64,000 nucleotides of DNA from Desulfoscipio sp. XC116 (lineage in GTDB: Bacteria; Bacillota; Desulfotomaculia; Desulfotomaculales; Desulfallaceae). Below the pieces are notes generated by a model, which did not search any database, was not told where the DNA came from, and was given only the letters and a program-made list of their open reading frames with translations. Of this stretch, positions 1 through 7,783 are shown piece after piece. A program made the position numbers and the translations under genes. The stretch covers positions 186,001 through 250,000 of the forward strand of contig NZ_CP156660.1 of the NCBI RefSeq assembly GCF_039851975.1, written 5' to 3'. The stretch's first letter is position 1; each line of letters starts with the position of its first letter.

Positions 1-2
1 AA

Positions 3-173
3 TTGCCGATGATCCGGCATAAAAGGCCCAAATACGACCGCGAGTTGCTGCTGAAAGCAGGTTTTTCAAGGGTTGATGTTACAAAAGACCATTTTCGCAA
101 CTACCCATTAAGGCTTGAATTCTGGAGGTATGGGTATCAAGGGAAAAAGTTTCGAGTTATAGCGTACAAGTAA
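3..173 (+). CDS. C-terminal end of an unidentified protein (cut by window edge)
   Basis: An open frame enters from the left edge and ends at TAA 171-173, giving 56 codons. The tail contains AGFSRVDVTKDHF and ends RVIAYK. This pattern (a Gly-Phe-x-x-V strand, a hydrophobic strand near the end) resembles the last strands of SAM-dependent methyltransferases, but that is only a resemblance. The rest of the gene lies outside the window. It is followed by about 140 bp with no gene before the first TPP-riboswitch repeat. Confidence 0.45.
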   Translation: MPMIRHKRPKYDRELLLKAGFSRVDVTKDHFRNYPLRLEFWRYGYQGKKFRVIAYK

Positions 174-389
174 ATAGAGTAATAATTACGTATGCAACTG
201 CTGTAGCGATATGCATTTGGTAATAATCTCCCCCAATGCCTAGTTATTATATACCGTTCAGGCAATTGGCTAAGGCAGATCGGAAACACGGATTATTAGA
301 TTTAAAAGCGCCCCCCTTTATTTTAAACCGGTCTGGTAGTATAATTAGGTAGCGGCGCAAATTAAAGCAAAATAAAATACAGGAAGTCA

Positions 390-473
390 TTTGGGGTGCC
401 GAAAGGCTGAGAGGCGGATGCCAACCCACTGAACCTGCTCTGGGTAATGCCAGCGAAGGGAAATGCAACTAAG
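390..473 (+). promoter_or_regulatory. TPP riboswitch (THI element), left copy
   Basis: It carries the conserved thiamine-pyrophosphate aptamer blocks: CTGAGA at 407-412 and ACCTGCTCTGGGTAATGCCA further on, closed by GGGGTGCC near the 5' end. It is followed by a terminator hairpin at 483-511. Here it precedes only a truncated 36-codon frame, so it probably regulates nothing useful. Confidence 0.93.
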
Positions 474-482
474 TTATTTGTG

Positions 483-511
483 GCACTCCGAGCAGGGGTG
501 CTTTATTTTTT
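483..511 (+). terminator. Intrinsic terminator of the left TPP riboswitch
   Basis: GCACTCC (483-489) pairs with GGGGTGC (495-501) with one T-G wobble, followed by a T-rich run TTTATTTTTT. Its place between aptamer and RBS fits control by transcription attenuation when TPP binds. Confidence 0.8.
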
Positions 512-543
512 GCGGTTACAATAGTAAGAAGGAGTGAGACAGG

Positions 544-654
544 ATGATTGGCAAAGTCAATGATAATTTTTTTACCAAAGCGATTCTGCCGGAAACAGGC
601 GCCTTAAACCAGGAGGTGATAGTAGCGGATAAGCGGATAAGGGGTCAGGCTTAA
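544..654 (+). pseudogene. Truncated 5' copy of the AIR-synthase-like gene (36 codons)
   Basis: The ATG at 544 follows a good RBS (GAAGGAGTGAG). The first 27 codons match the intact gene at 5718 apart from one Ser-to-Asn change. After the repeat boundary at 623 the frame runs into unrelated DNA and stops at TAA 652-654 after nine new codons. This is the remnant left when the 310-bp block was duplicated. No function is expected for the peptide. Confidence 0.88.
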
Positions 655-706
655 ACTTGTTTAAACTAACTGTATTATCTGGATACTTGGATGCGAATCC
701 GATAAG

Positions 707-832
707 CATGTCAATGTTCAATACCTTCCTTTTTTAATCCATCTGGTGAAACTGTCCGTGCTGTATTTTGGGTTATCATTCGTAATTGGCATCATGCTGG
801 GAATAGCGATGGCCACCAGACTAAAGACCAAA
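707..832 (+). pseudogene. Inverted 126-bp fragment of the large ABC permease gene
   Basis: This stretch matches the reverse complement of 4126-4251, inside the 709-aa permease gene, without gaps and with about six mismatches. Translated forward it gives membrane-segment residues such as VKLSVLYFGLSFVIG. It therefore derives from the same gene or a close paralogue. It joins directly to a different remnant at 833. Confidence 0.88.
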
Positions 833-1030
833 CTGAGAGAGAAGCATAAAACATTTATTCTGGCTATTGATGAAAGTTAGTATTTAAACGCGGGTGTTTT
901 TCGGGATATTAAAATGCTTATGAATGCTCATTTCGATAGCCTGGATTGCTTTGCTCTGGTTTTTATCGGCCAGCCCTATCTATTTTCTGACGTAAAAAAG
1001 TCAAAATATGCGCGCAGGTTTGAGCATTAG
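833..1030 (+). pseudogene. Remnant of a TniB/ExeA-type transposition ATPase
   Basis: The frame continues from the permease fragment and reads HKTFILAIDES-stop-YLNAG, then HFDSLDCFALVFIGQPYL. In TniB/ExeA-like AAA ATPases that partner transposases, the Walker B motif reads like (V)LIIDEAxxL and is followed about 35 residues later by LxLxLVGQPxL. Both landmarks are present at the expected distance. The Walker B acidic pair is kept, but a TAG follows it. Walker A and the N-terminal half are missing. The family call rests on motif recall, not a database search. Confidence 0.6.
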
Positions 1031-1653
1031 TTATCAGCGTACAAGTGTTTTTCAATCTGATGGCCGCCATAGAAAAGAATAAATGCGATTATAGCTACCA
1101 CGGGAAATTTGCTTAAGCTGCCGGCATTATTGAAGGAGCCGATTTCGAAGATGCTTAGCGGAGAATAAAACAAGACCAGCATAAATACCGAGCTGTAGGC
1201 AAAATTTATGATCAGCGGGATAAATGTATTTTGAAATAATAAAGAAAGGAAATACCCCAGGGCAATCAAAAACAGGCTCTGGATTATTATAACGATAAAC
1301 AAAAACCAAACAAAATCAAATAAAAAAGAAAAATAAACAAACACCATCAATACATGCAAAACAAAGAACGCCCACAGGCCGATCATTTTAAAAAAGAGGC
1401 TGTCCCTGCCGGATTTATAAACAAAAAGCAATTCCTTGCCAGGCGCATTTAGGTACTCTTTTAAAATAAACAGCGGCCACCAGACAGCAAAACTGGGAAT
1501 AAACAATTGAGATATTGTGGCGCATTCCGGAAAATTGCCGCCGTCCCCCTTTGTGCTGGCAAGGACTGTAAGGGGAACCAATATAAAAAGAATAACGGGC
1601 GGTACAAAAAAGTACAGCCGCTGGTTCTTAAGCTCAAGATATAACCTGCGCAT
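1027..1653 (-). CDS. ABC transporter membrane protein, small permease subunit
   Basis: A 208-aa integral membrane protein with about six hydrophobic segments (for example LYFFVPPVILFILVPLTVLA near the N terminus and FPVVAIIAFILFYGG near the end). It is the third gene of a minus-strand operon after a large permease and an ATPase, so it is probably the second membrane subunit of an ABC-2-type exporter. I place the start at the ATG at 1653, which overlaps the ATPase stop (TAATG) and has AAAGGGG about 7 nt upstream. An in-frame ATG 24 nt earlier lies inside the ATPase gene and has a worse RBS. The substrate is unknown. Confidence 0.8.
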   Translation of the reverse strand: MRRLYLELKNQRLYFFVPPVILFILVPLTVLASTKGDGGNFPECATISQLFIPSFAVWWPLFILKEYLNAPGKELLFVYKSGRDSLFFKMIGLWAFFVLHVLMVFVYFSFLFDFVWFLFIVIIIQSLFLIALGYFLSLLFQNTFIPLIINFAYSSVFMLVLFYSPLSIFEIGSFNNAGSLSKFPVVAIIAFILFYGGHQIEKHLYADN

Positions 1654-2501
1654 TAGGCCAGCCCCTTTACCAGACACATGTACCCGTCCTCAAGGGTGGG
1701 TTTTTCGCTTGGATAATCCTGGTTCTCCTTTACTAGGATCCGATGGTAGATCTGGCCTTCTATCTCGCTGACCCTGAGAATAAATTTTTCACCGGCCATA
1801 CTGCCGGCATCTTTTGCATTGATTTGATACACTTTGTTTATTGCAATATTTCTTAATTCATCACAAGAGCCGTTAAATAAAACCCGGCCCCCGTCAATCA
1901 CGATAACGCTATGGCAGCAGGCGTCCACATCCTCCACAATGTGCGTGGAAATAAGTATCATTTTGTCTTTCTTAAGCTCACTCACAGTGTTTTTAAACCT
2001 GGCGCGTTCGCCGGGATCAAGCCCCGCCGTGGGTTCGTCCAACAGCACTACCTTGGGGTCCCCCAGGATGGCCTGGGCGATTCCGGCCCTTCTTAGCATT
2101 CCTCCCGACAATGTTTTAACCCTGTCCTGGGCCTTGTCTTCCAAATTAACGCTGGTGAGCGCCTTTGTTATCTCAGGGGCGCATTTGTTCTTTGCCACGC
2201 CCTTTAAGGAACAGATGTAGTCCATCATTTCATATAAGGTGAGTTCCTGGAACATGCCAAAGGCCTGGGGCAGGTAACCCAGATCCTGATGAAAACTATT
2301 TGACCGGTGAATTGGTTTATTGTTATACAATATCTCACCTTGCCGGGGTTCGTACAGCCCCGCAATGCAGCGCATCAGCGTGGTTTTTCCCGCGCCGTTG
2401 GCGCCTAATAATCCGTAAACCTTGGCGTCCAACTGCAGGTTTACGGAATTAAGCACCGCCCTTTTTTTTAAGCTCTTGCTCAGATCTTTAACTGCGATCA
2501 T
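1653..2501 (-). CDS. ABC transporter ATP-binding protein
   Basis: A 282-aa cytoplasmic ATPase. It has Walker A GANGAGKTT near residue 34, signature LSGGM near 133, Walker B VVLLDEPTAGLD near 153 and a switch His (STHIVEDVD). The ABC domain covers about residues 1-200. The remaining 80 residues form a C-terminal extension seen in many ABC-2 exporter ATPases (CcmA/NatA-like). Its ATG at 2501 overlaps the end of the large permease gene by 14 bp, and its stop overlaps the small permease start, so the three are translationally coupled. It would power export, or perhaps self-immunity, through the two flanking membrane proteins. Confidence 0.93.
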   Translation of the reverse strand: MIAVKDLSKSLKKRAVLNSVNLQLDAKVYGLLGANGAGKTTLMRCIAGLYEPRQGEILYNNKPIHRSNSFHQDLGYLPQAFGMFQELTLYEMMDYICSLKGVAKNKCAPEITKALTSVNLEDKAQDRVKTLSGGMLRRAGIAQAILGDPKVVLLDEPTAGLDPGERARFKNTVSELKKDKMILISTHIVEDVDACCHSVIVIDGGRVLFNGSCDELRNIAINKVYQINAKDAGSMAGEKFILRVSEIEGQIYHRILVKENQDYPSEKPTLEDGYMCLVKGLA

Positions 2502-4617
2502 CTCCCAGTTCCTCCTTCACGATTCTTTCCACCAATTCCAAGTAAGCTGTTTCATTTGCCGCAGTAAAATAATTGAAGAAAATGCGCAGGTTTTCTTCTT
2601 GGCGCGGTGATTCATAAAATAGATATTTGGCCGCCTTTTCACTGACAATTTGGCCTAAGTCGGACAATCGTCTTTCATTATCTGAATGTGCTTCTTTTTC
2701 TTGCTCATTCATATTCAAATATGTTTCTCGATCCACATTGGAGTTTTTTGCGGTAAGTAATTGCATTTCATCTATCTCTTTCAGAAGCAGATTAAGATCG
2801 ACTGCGTTTTTAAACAGCGGGTCGGTCTCGTCTTGCCGGTTAAAAAGATATTTTAAATATTGCCGATAGTGCGACATGCACAAGCTATCGGTTTGGGGTT
2901 TAATGATCGATTCCATAATACTTTCGGCTAATTGCGGCCCATTGTTGCAATAGATAGCCGTAATGTGGTCGCTCATGACTACAACATCCTCGGTGTTGGA
3001 GTTAAGCGCAAAACTATCGGGTACTTGAAAGAATTTCTTATCCGCAATCCGGCTGAATAGCTCCGGTACCGGCCGGTCCAAGCGCTTGAATATATCAACT
3101 AACAGCTCTTGCGCCTCATCAATATATTCTCTTTTCGGCAAATCGCTGCGCATCGGCTCCGCGTATATATTTTCAGCCACTTCATCATACATGCCGGCTA
3201 GCAACGTCACCCCGTTTGACTTGCCATGGAAGGAGTTGCCGCTGCCGGCGAGATTGCAGAATACCTTTAATTTGGACCGGACTTGCACTGAATATTTGCT
3301 TTCGTTTGGTGAAGTGTTGATGACATAGCCATACCGATCCAAATCCCATATGTTTGTCCGGCCGGGCTTGGGATAATAGGCAAAATATCCGGGTAAGGCT
3401 ACCGCTTGCCGGTTGGCGTAATACTTTGGCGATTTGCCGTAATATGTAAAGGTAAGCCTGTCCGCGCCGTTTAAGCCACCGATACTGATGTAATCATCCG
3501 CGCGGGTAAATGGCATCTCCCCGTCTTCTGTACGCACGCTGGTCAGGGTGTACCCATGATAAAGGGTAAAATCATAGCTGTTCAAATCATGATTGTCAAT
3601 GGCGACTTCCACTACGGCGTGCAGTTCATTGCTGATTGTCAAATCCATTTTATATTCTTCAATAATGAATCCGGTTTTATAGTCACTATCATTTTCTTTG
3701 GGTCTATCCATGTAATAAAAGGGATCGGCGTAGGGATAAGAATCAACTCTCATGTCCATTGACAAAGTCGACCCCCTGACAGAAAACAAGCTGACGCCCA
3801 GCAGCACAATCAGGCAACTGGCGGCTAACAGCGCTTTTTTAGTCCTTCGGTTAAAACACTTGGTTAGAATTAGGGTTAAGGGAAATAAAACCCAGAACCC
3901 GGCCAAAATCCACCGAATCGGCTCCATTGGAAATCCGTAGAAAGGATAAATCCTAAAGTTGCTCCCTAATTGATATGGTACGATGGTAAGAAAATCCTTG
4001 AAGTAATAAAGCATTCTCTCGGCCGGATAAGAGTTGAAAAGTAAATACGGTACTCTGAAAGGCACATCAATAAAAGTGGTATTTAACAACATAAAAATAA
4101 CCGTAAGGCTGTATACGGCCAACCTTTTGGTCTTTAGCCTGGCGGCCATCGCTGTTCCCAGCATGATGCCAATTACGAATGATAACCCAAAATACAGTAC
4201 AGACAGTTTCACCAGATGGATTAAAAAAGGAAGATATTGAACATTGACATGATAATATATAAATAGAATAAAGGAAAAAAACATAACCGCAGGGAGCGCA
4301 ACGATTGTTAATAAACACAGTACGATTGCCGCGTAAGCTTTGAGTAATCCCCGCCGGTATGTTTTAAAGTACTCTGCCATGTTGTTGTCGTACATTTTGA
4401 TTGCAAGCTCATAGCTGCAGTAAATGAAAAAGACAATCAGGAGAATACAGAGGCGTGCCAGCCAAACGCAAGTGGAGAATATATCCTGATATTGTAAGTA
4501 GTTATTTAAACAGAATATGAGATATGTTAGGATTAAAGCCAACAAAATGAAATATGGCAGGCTCAGATTTTTACTGCGTAAGAATATGGATAGCGTAGCT
4601 TTATACAGCTTACTCAA
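2488..4617 (-). CDS. Large ABC-2-type permease with C-terminal extracytoplasmic M1-peptidase-like domain
   Basis: A 709-aa protein. The first about 280 residues hold some seven to eight membrane segments (for example LPYFILLALILTYLIFCL and FVIGIMLGTAMAA). The remaining about 430 residues look soluble and probably lie outside the membrane. This part has features recalled from permeases fused to M1-aminopeptidase-like domains (YYGKSPKYYANRQAVALPGY, then GRTNIWDLD). I see no HExxH zinc motif; the nearest candidate region reads VVVMSDHITAIYC, so the domain is probably non-catalytic. The start is TTG 4617 with GGAGG six to seven bases upstream. It is the first gene of the operon, preceded by a strong inverted repeat at 4641-4677. 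A 126-bp inverted scrap of the gene lies at 707-832. Confidence 0.8.
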   Translation of the reverse strand: MSKLYKATLSIFLRSKNLSLPYFILLALILTYLIFCLNNYLQYQDIFSTCVWLARLCILLIVFFIYCSYELAIKMYDNNMAEYFKTYRRGLLKAYAAIVLCLLTIVALPAVMFFSFILFIYYHVNVQYLPFLIHLVKLSVLYFGLSFVIGIMLGTAMAARLKTKRLAVYSLTVIFMLLNTTFIDVPFRVPYLLFNSYPAERMLYYFKDFLTIVPYQLGSNFRIYPFYGFPMEPIRWILAGFWVLFPLTLILTKCFNRRTKKALLAASCLIVLLGVSLFSVRGSTLSMDMRVDSYPYADPFYYMDRPKENDSDYKTGFIIEEYKMDLTISNELHAVVEVAIDNHDLNSYDFTLYHGYTLTSVRTEDGEMPFTRADDYISIGGLNGADRLTFTYYGKSPKYYANRQAVALPGYFAYYPKPGRTNIWDLDRYGYVINTSPNESKYSVQVRSKLKVFCNLAGSGNSFHGKSNGVTLLAGMYDEVAENIYAEPMRSDLPKREYIDEAQELLVDIFKRLDRPVPELFSRIADKKFFQVPDSFALNSNTEDVVVMSDHITAIYCNNGPQLAESIMESIIKPQTDSLCMSHYRQYLKYLFNRQDETDPLFKNAVDLNLLLKEIDEMQLLTAKNSNVDRETYLNMNEQEKEAHSDNERRLSDLGQIVSEKAAKYLFYESPRQEENLRIFFNYFTAANETAYLELVERIVKEELGDDRS

Positions 4618-4640
4618 ACTAATCCTCCTCTACCAAAAGG

Positions 4641-4677
4641 CAGATTATAGGGGCATATCAAATACCCCTATAATCTG
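4641..4677 (-). terminator. 13-bp inverted repeat between small-gene remnants and the ABC operon
   Basis: CAGATTATAGGGG (4641-4653) and CCCCTATAATCTG (4665-4677) are perfect arms around an 11-nt loop. On the minus strand it is followed by CCTTTTGG rather than a clean T-run, so it may be a leaky terminator or attenuator ahead of the permease RBS, or an mRNA stabiliser. Confidence 0.55.
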
Positions 4678-4690
4678 GCAACTAAAGTTA

Positions 4691-5020
4691 TTAGTGATTT
4701 AATACTTGACCCTGACCGTGGCAGTCCGTGTAAGCATACTGGGGATTTAATTGCACTCTCCATAATTTCGTGCCCGACAAAGATGAACTTCCAGAAGCCT
4801 TGGAACCAATAGCCATCAATGATGTTTTTTCACTAATCCATTCAGTTCCACTGCTCCGCTGCAAATCAATATAAAGTTTATGTCCAGAACTCTCATAGTT
4901 CTCGCCTTTATACTTTGCGCCATTGCAAGATCCCCTCCCTAAGGATATAATTGACCATGAGGGTATGGGATTTGGTTGACCTCTCCAAGGTACTTTGGCG
5001 GTTGAAGAGGGTGATGCCAC
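4691..5020 (-). pseudogene. Possible remnant of a small secreted protein
   Basis: The frame ending at TAA 4691-4693 has a plausible secreted beta-rich tail: SSGHKLYIDLQRSSG, then SGTKLWRVQLNPQY and DCHGQGQV. The upstream part of the same frame (positions about 4930-5020) looks like out-of-frame noise, and no signal peptide or RBS fits it. It may be the 3' end of a gene whose export signal was lost. Its place just upstream of an exporter operon suggests a former substrate or partner, which is inference only. Confidence 0.35.
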
Positions 5021-5092
5021 CGTACTCTCTTTTCTTTGTTACAACAAATTCCTTGTTTTTACCATACCATAATATCAACTGTCTTTCCATAG

Positions 5093-5203
5093 CTATGGTC
5101 TGAAAGGTGGACGCAATCCGAGGATGGCGATCGCCAAACTGAGCAATACGACGCTTTCGGGTATGGAATGAAATATTACGGCCGCCGGCGGCAGTTGATC
5201 CAT
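5093..5203 (-). pseudogene. N-terminal remnant of a membrane protein (36 codons)
   Basis: ATG 5203 follows a strong RBS (GGAGGTG). The peptide has a single hydrophobic run after a short head: HSIPESVVLLSLAIAILGLR. The SIPE-(hydrophobic) start resembles the first transmembrane helix of multi-pass sensor or accessory membrane proteins. A TAG at 5093-5095 ends it directly after the first helix, and no continuation is seen in other frames. Either a broken gene or, less likely, a genuine single-pass microprotein. Confidence 0.4.
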
Positions 5204-5487
5204 TATTGAACACCTCCGTTCGGCAAAACTTTATTGTTTGAATCTCCTTTCGCCATGGATTACCGTAACAGGGGCGTTTTTTCCAGCAGAGATGGTCATA
5301 ATATATAGCAATTACCGGTCAGGCGATTCCGTCAGTTTCCGGGCTTTTTTGCTTAACCGCAGCAGTTAGATCTTCTTCCAAAAGAAAGTAGGGTTTTTGG
5401 ATTTATGTCAAATGTTTTATAATAAGCTTCTTTTAACTGTTATATGCCATTTTAATCTGAGAAAGGAGCTTCACATTATTTTATCAG
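5204..5487. other. Intergenic stretch before the right-hand repeat
   Basis: About 280 bp with no convincing gene. A weak sigma-A-like candidate, TTGGAT (5397-5402) and TATAAT (5418-5423) with only 15 bp between, points toward the riboswitch and thiamine operon. A GAAAGGAGCTT at 5461 looks like an orphan RBS with no following frame. Confidence 0.35.
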
Positions 5488-5563
5488 CCCTTTATTTTAA
5501 ACCGGTCCGGTAGTATAATTAGGTAGCGGCGCAAATTAAAGCAAAATAAAATACAGGAAGTCA

Positions 5564-5647
5564 TTTGGGGTGCCGAAAGGCTGAGAGGCGGATGCCAACC
5601 CACTGAACCTGCTCTGGGTAATGCCAGCGAAGGGAAATGCAACTAAG
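5564..5647 (+). promoter_or_regulatory. TPP riboswitch controlling the thiamine operon
   Basis: The aptamer hallmarks are CTGAGA at 5581-5586 and ACCTGCTCTGGGTAATGCCA starting near 5604. It lies about 70 nt upstream of the first gene of the operon, with an intrinsic terminator between them. High TPP should favour termination and shut off the AIR-synthase-like gene, thiD, thiE and the HAD phosphatase. Confidence 0.96.
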
Positions 5648-5656
5648 TTATTTGTG

Positions 5657-5685
5657 GCACTCCGAGCAGGGGTGCTTTATTTTTT
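5657..5685 (+). terminator. Riboswitch expression-platform terminator
   Basis: GCACTCC (5657-5663) pairs with GGGGTGC (5669-5675), followed by TTTATTTTTT. It is identical to the left copy. It lies between aptamer and RBS, which fits transcriptional attenuation. Confidence 0.82.
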
Positions 5686-5717
5686 GCGGTTACAATAGTA
5701 AGAAGGAGTGAGACAGG

Positions 5718-6743
5718 ATGATTGGCAAAGTCAATGATAATTTTTTTACCAAAGCGATTCTGCCGGAAACAGGCGCCTTAAGCCAGGAGGTGATAGTGGG
5801 GCCGCGCATGGGTGTTGACGCGGCTATTTTGAAAATAGGGGACCGGTTCATGGCCGTAGCCGAGGACCCTATCTTCCCCGGACCGACCACCTCGCCTGAG
5901 GATTTCGGCTGGATCACCGTACACATTGGGGCCAGTGACGTAGCGGTAACGGGTATTAAACCGCGGTTTATGACCTATTCCCTGCTTATCCCGCCTGAAA
6001 CTTCCGAAGAGTACATAAGCCGCCTGGTGCGCAGCATTAGCGCAAGTGCCCGGGAGCTGGGGATTGCCATAGTGGGCGGGCATACCGGTTTTTACGGGGC
6101 GGTAACTGTCCCGACTATCGGTGGCATTACCGTGTGGGGAATGGGCCGGGAATATATAACACCCGCGGGAGCCCGGGTGGGTGACGCGGTGCTGATTACC
6201 AAAGGGGCTGCTATTGAAGCAGCCGCTTTATTGGGCAGCGAACTGGGGGGCAGCCTGCGGGAGGCGGGTGTGGCCGAAGAGCTGATTGAACGGGCCGCCG
6301 GCAGAATTAGAGAAATCACAGTAGTGGAAGATGCCCTTTTGGCTGCTGCCTGCGGGGGGGTGCATGCTATGCACGACGCGACGGAAGGCGGATTGGCCAG
6401 GGGGCTGTGGGAAGTAGCCCAGGCCTCCGGCGTGGGTTTGCGTATCCGTCGCCCGGCGGTAATACTGCCTGAAGATATAAAAGCTGTCTGCAGCCATTTT
6501 CAATTAAATCCTTTCGAGGTAATCAGCGAGGGAACCCTGGTGCTCACCGTGCATCCGGAGCGGGCCGAGGTTGTTTTAAACGCCTATCAAAGGGCCGGTC
6601 TGCCGGCCGCTGTAATTGGGGAGGTAGTGCCCCGTGAGGAAGGCTGTCGCTGGGTGGAAGCGAACGGCAGTGTGGAGGAATTATTGCCTCCGCCGGTGGA
6701 TCGTTTCTGGGAAGTTTTCTTTGGCGCCCTGGCTCAGGCTTAG
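5718..6743 (+). CDS. AIR-synthase (PurM)/HypE-like protein, first gene of TPP-regulated operon
   Basis: A 341-aa protein of the PurM/HypE/ThiL/SelD superfamily, which use ATP to activate or phosphorylate small molecules. Seen: an N-terminal acidic loop (VAEDPIFPGP), the GGHTGF motif near 119, MHDATEGGLARGLWEVA near 214 and ISEGTLV near 268. The C-terminal PRIC cysteine motif of true HypE is absent, so hydrogenase maturation is unlikely. ThiL (TMP kinase) belongs to the same superfamily, and no other ThiL is present here. The TPP riboswitch and ThiD/ThiE neighbours point to a thiamine role, perhaps phosphorylation of TMP or of a precursor. This is inference. ATG 5718 has GAAGGAG upstream. Confidence 0.82.
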   Translation: MIGKVNDNFFTKAILPETGALSQEVIVGPRMGVDAAILKIGDRFMAVAEDPIFPGPTTSPEDFGWITVHIGASDVAVTGIKPRFMTYSLLIPPETSEEYISRLVRSISASARELGIAIVGGHTGFYGAVTVPTIGGITVWGMGREYITPAGARVGDAVLITKGAAIEAAALLGSELGGSLREAGVAEELIERAAGRIREITVVEDALLAAACGGVHAMHDATEGGLARGLWEVAQASGVGLRIRRPAVILPEDIKAVCSHFQLNPFEVISEGTLVLTVHPERAEVVLNAYQRAGLPAAVIGEVVPREEGCRWVEANGSVEELLPPPVDRFWEVFFGALAQA

Positions 6744-6964
6744 TTATTACGAACCCGTTCAGCTAAAGCTAAACATCGGGGCTGCAGATGGGGATTCCGC
6801 CTCGTCTGAAGTAAAAATAGGAACTCCCACTTATAGAAGTGAGAGTCTTGGCATTTGATCAGGATTTGATACTGCTGCAGACTGAAAACGGCGGGGCATT
6901 TTGAAGGATCTGAAAGAAATTCTTTCCTGCGTTCTGTGCCTCAAGAAAGGAATGTTTATATAAA

Positions 6965-7783
6965 GTGATTAAAGTTTTAACCATAGCGGGCTCCGATTCC
7001 TGCGGAGGGGCCGGTATACAAGCCGACCTGAAAACTTTCAGTGCTTTGGGCACTTACGGTATGAGTGTAATAACAGCGGTAACCGCTCAAAATACCCGGG
7101 GCGTATATAATGTCCGGGAGCTGGACCCGGAGATTGTCAGGGATCAAATAAACGCGGTTTTCGAGGACATCAAGGTAGATGCCGTTAAAATCGGTATGGT
7201 TTCCAATGCCGCCATTATTGCGGTTATTGCTGAATCTTTGCTTAGACACAAGGCCCAAAAAATTGTTTTGGACCCGGTAATGATCTCTAAAAGCGGCTGT
7301 AATCTTTTGCAGCCTCAAGCCCGGGATGCTTTAATAAAAGAGCTTTTACCCTTAGCCGAGGTGGTCACGCCCAATCTTTTGGAGGCGGAGACTATCATCG
7401 GGGAGAAAATATCAACTTTGCCCGCCATGGAGAAGGCCGCTGTGGCAATAAAATCGTTGGGTGCGAATAATGTGGCGGTTAAAGGCGGGCACCTGGAGGG
7501 CGACGCCGTTGATGTCCTGTATGACGGAAATACTTTCCGCCATTTTGCGAGCGGCAGAATACCCACTGCACATACCCATGGCACGGGCTGCACCTTTTCC
7601 TCGGCTATCGCGGCCTTTCTGGCTAAAGGACATCCGGTGGAGGAGGCTGTGGCCGGGGCCAAGGAATACATCAGCGGGGCTATAGCCCACGCCTTTCCAC
7701 TGGGGCAAGGGGTGGGGCCGACCCATCATTTTTATCGGTTTTACAGTAATAGTGACGGGATCAACGGCGGAGGTGAAAGATAA
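6965..7783 (+). CDS. thiD: Hydroxymethylpyrimidine/phosphomethylpyrimidine kinase ThiD
   Basis: A 272-aa ribokinase-fold enzyme that phosphorylates HMP and HMP-P to the pyrophosphate used in thiamine synthesis. It opens with the family signature [20 protein letters not shown], followed by [18 protein letters not shown], and near the C terminus has [19 protein letters not shown] with the catalytic GTGC loop. Length is normal. The start is GTG 6965 with GAAAGGAAT some way upstream; the spacing is long and the start is less certain than the gene. About 220 bp without a gene separate it from the AIR-synthase-like gene, yet no terminator is obvious there. Its stop overlaps the thiE ATG. Confidence 0.96.
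   Translation: MIKVLTIAGSDSCGGAGIQADLKTFSALGTYGMSVITAVTAQNTRGVYNVRELDPEIVRDQINAVFEDIKVDAVKIGMVSNAAIIAVIAESLLRHKAQKIVLDPVMISKSGCNLLQPQARDALIKELLPLAEVVTPNLLEAETIIGEKISTLPAMEKAAVAIKSLGANNVAVKGGHLEGDAVDVLYDGNTFRHFASGRIPTAHTHGTGCTFSSAIAAFLAKGHPVEEAVAGAKEYISGAIAHAFPLGQGVGPTHHFYRFYSNSDGINGGGER

Larger units (their letters stand above)
314..623 (+). repeat. 310-bp direct repeat, left copy (TPP riboswitch leader plus gene start)
   Basis: This block is nearly identical to 5488-5797 at a constant offset of 5174 bp. I see only two differences, C/T in the CCGGTCTGG region and A/G in the codon after GCCTTA. Identity starts at CCCTTTATTTTAAACCGG and stops inside codon 27 of the downstream gene, so the repeat includes promoter-proximal DNA, riboswitch, terminator, RBS and 5' coding sequence. 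The two copies flank a 4.9-kb segment. Confidence 0.95.
5488..5797 (+). repeat. 310-bp direct repeat, right copy (functional leader)
   Basis: Second copy of the block at 314-623. Here the gene start continues into a full-length frame, so this copy is the functional leader of the thiamine operon. The sequences immediately left and right of each copy differ, which fixes the repeat boundaries at CCCTTTATTTTAA and GTGATAGT. Confidence 0.95.

Noticed and set aside
247-468. 73-codon minus-strand frame over the left TPP riboswitch
   Set aside because: It lies antisense to the conserved aptamer, has no RBS and reads like low-information sequence; the riboswitch explains the region.
5718-6743. Calling this gene hypE (hydrogenase maturation)
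   Set aside because: The C-terminal PRIC-type cysteine is missing and no other hyp genes are nearby; the TPP riboswitch points to thiamine.
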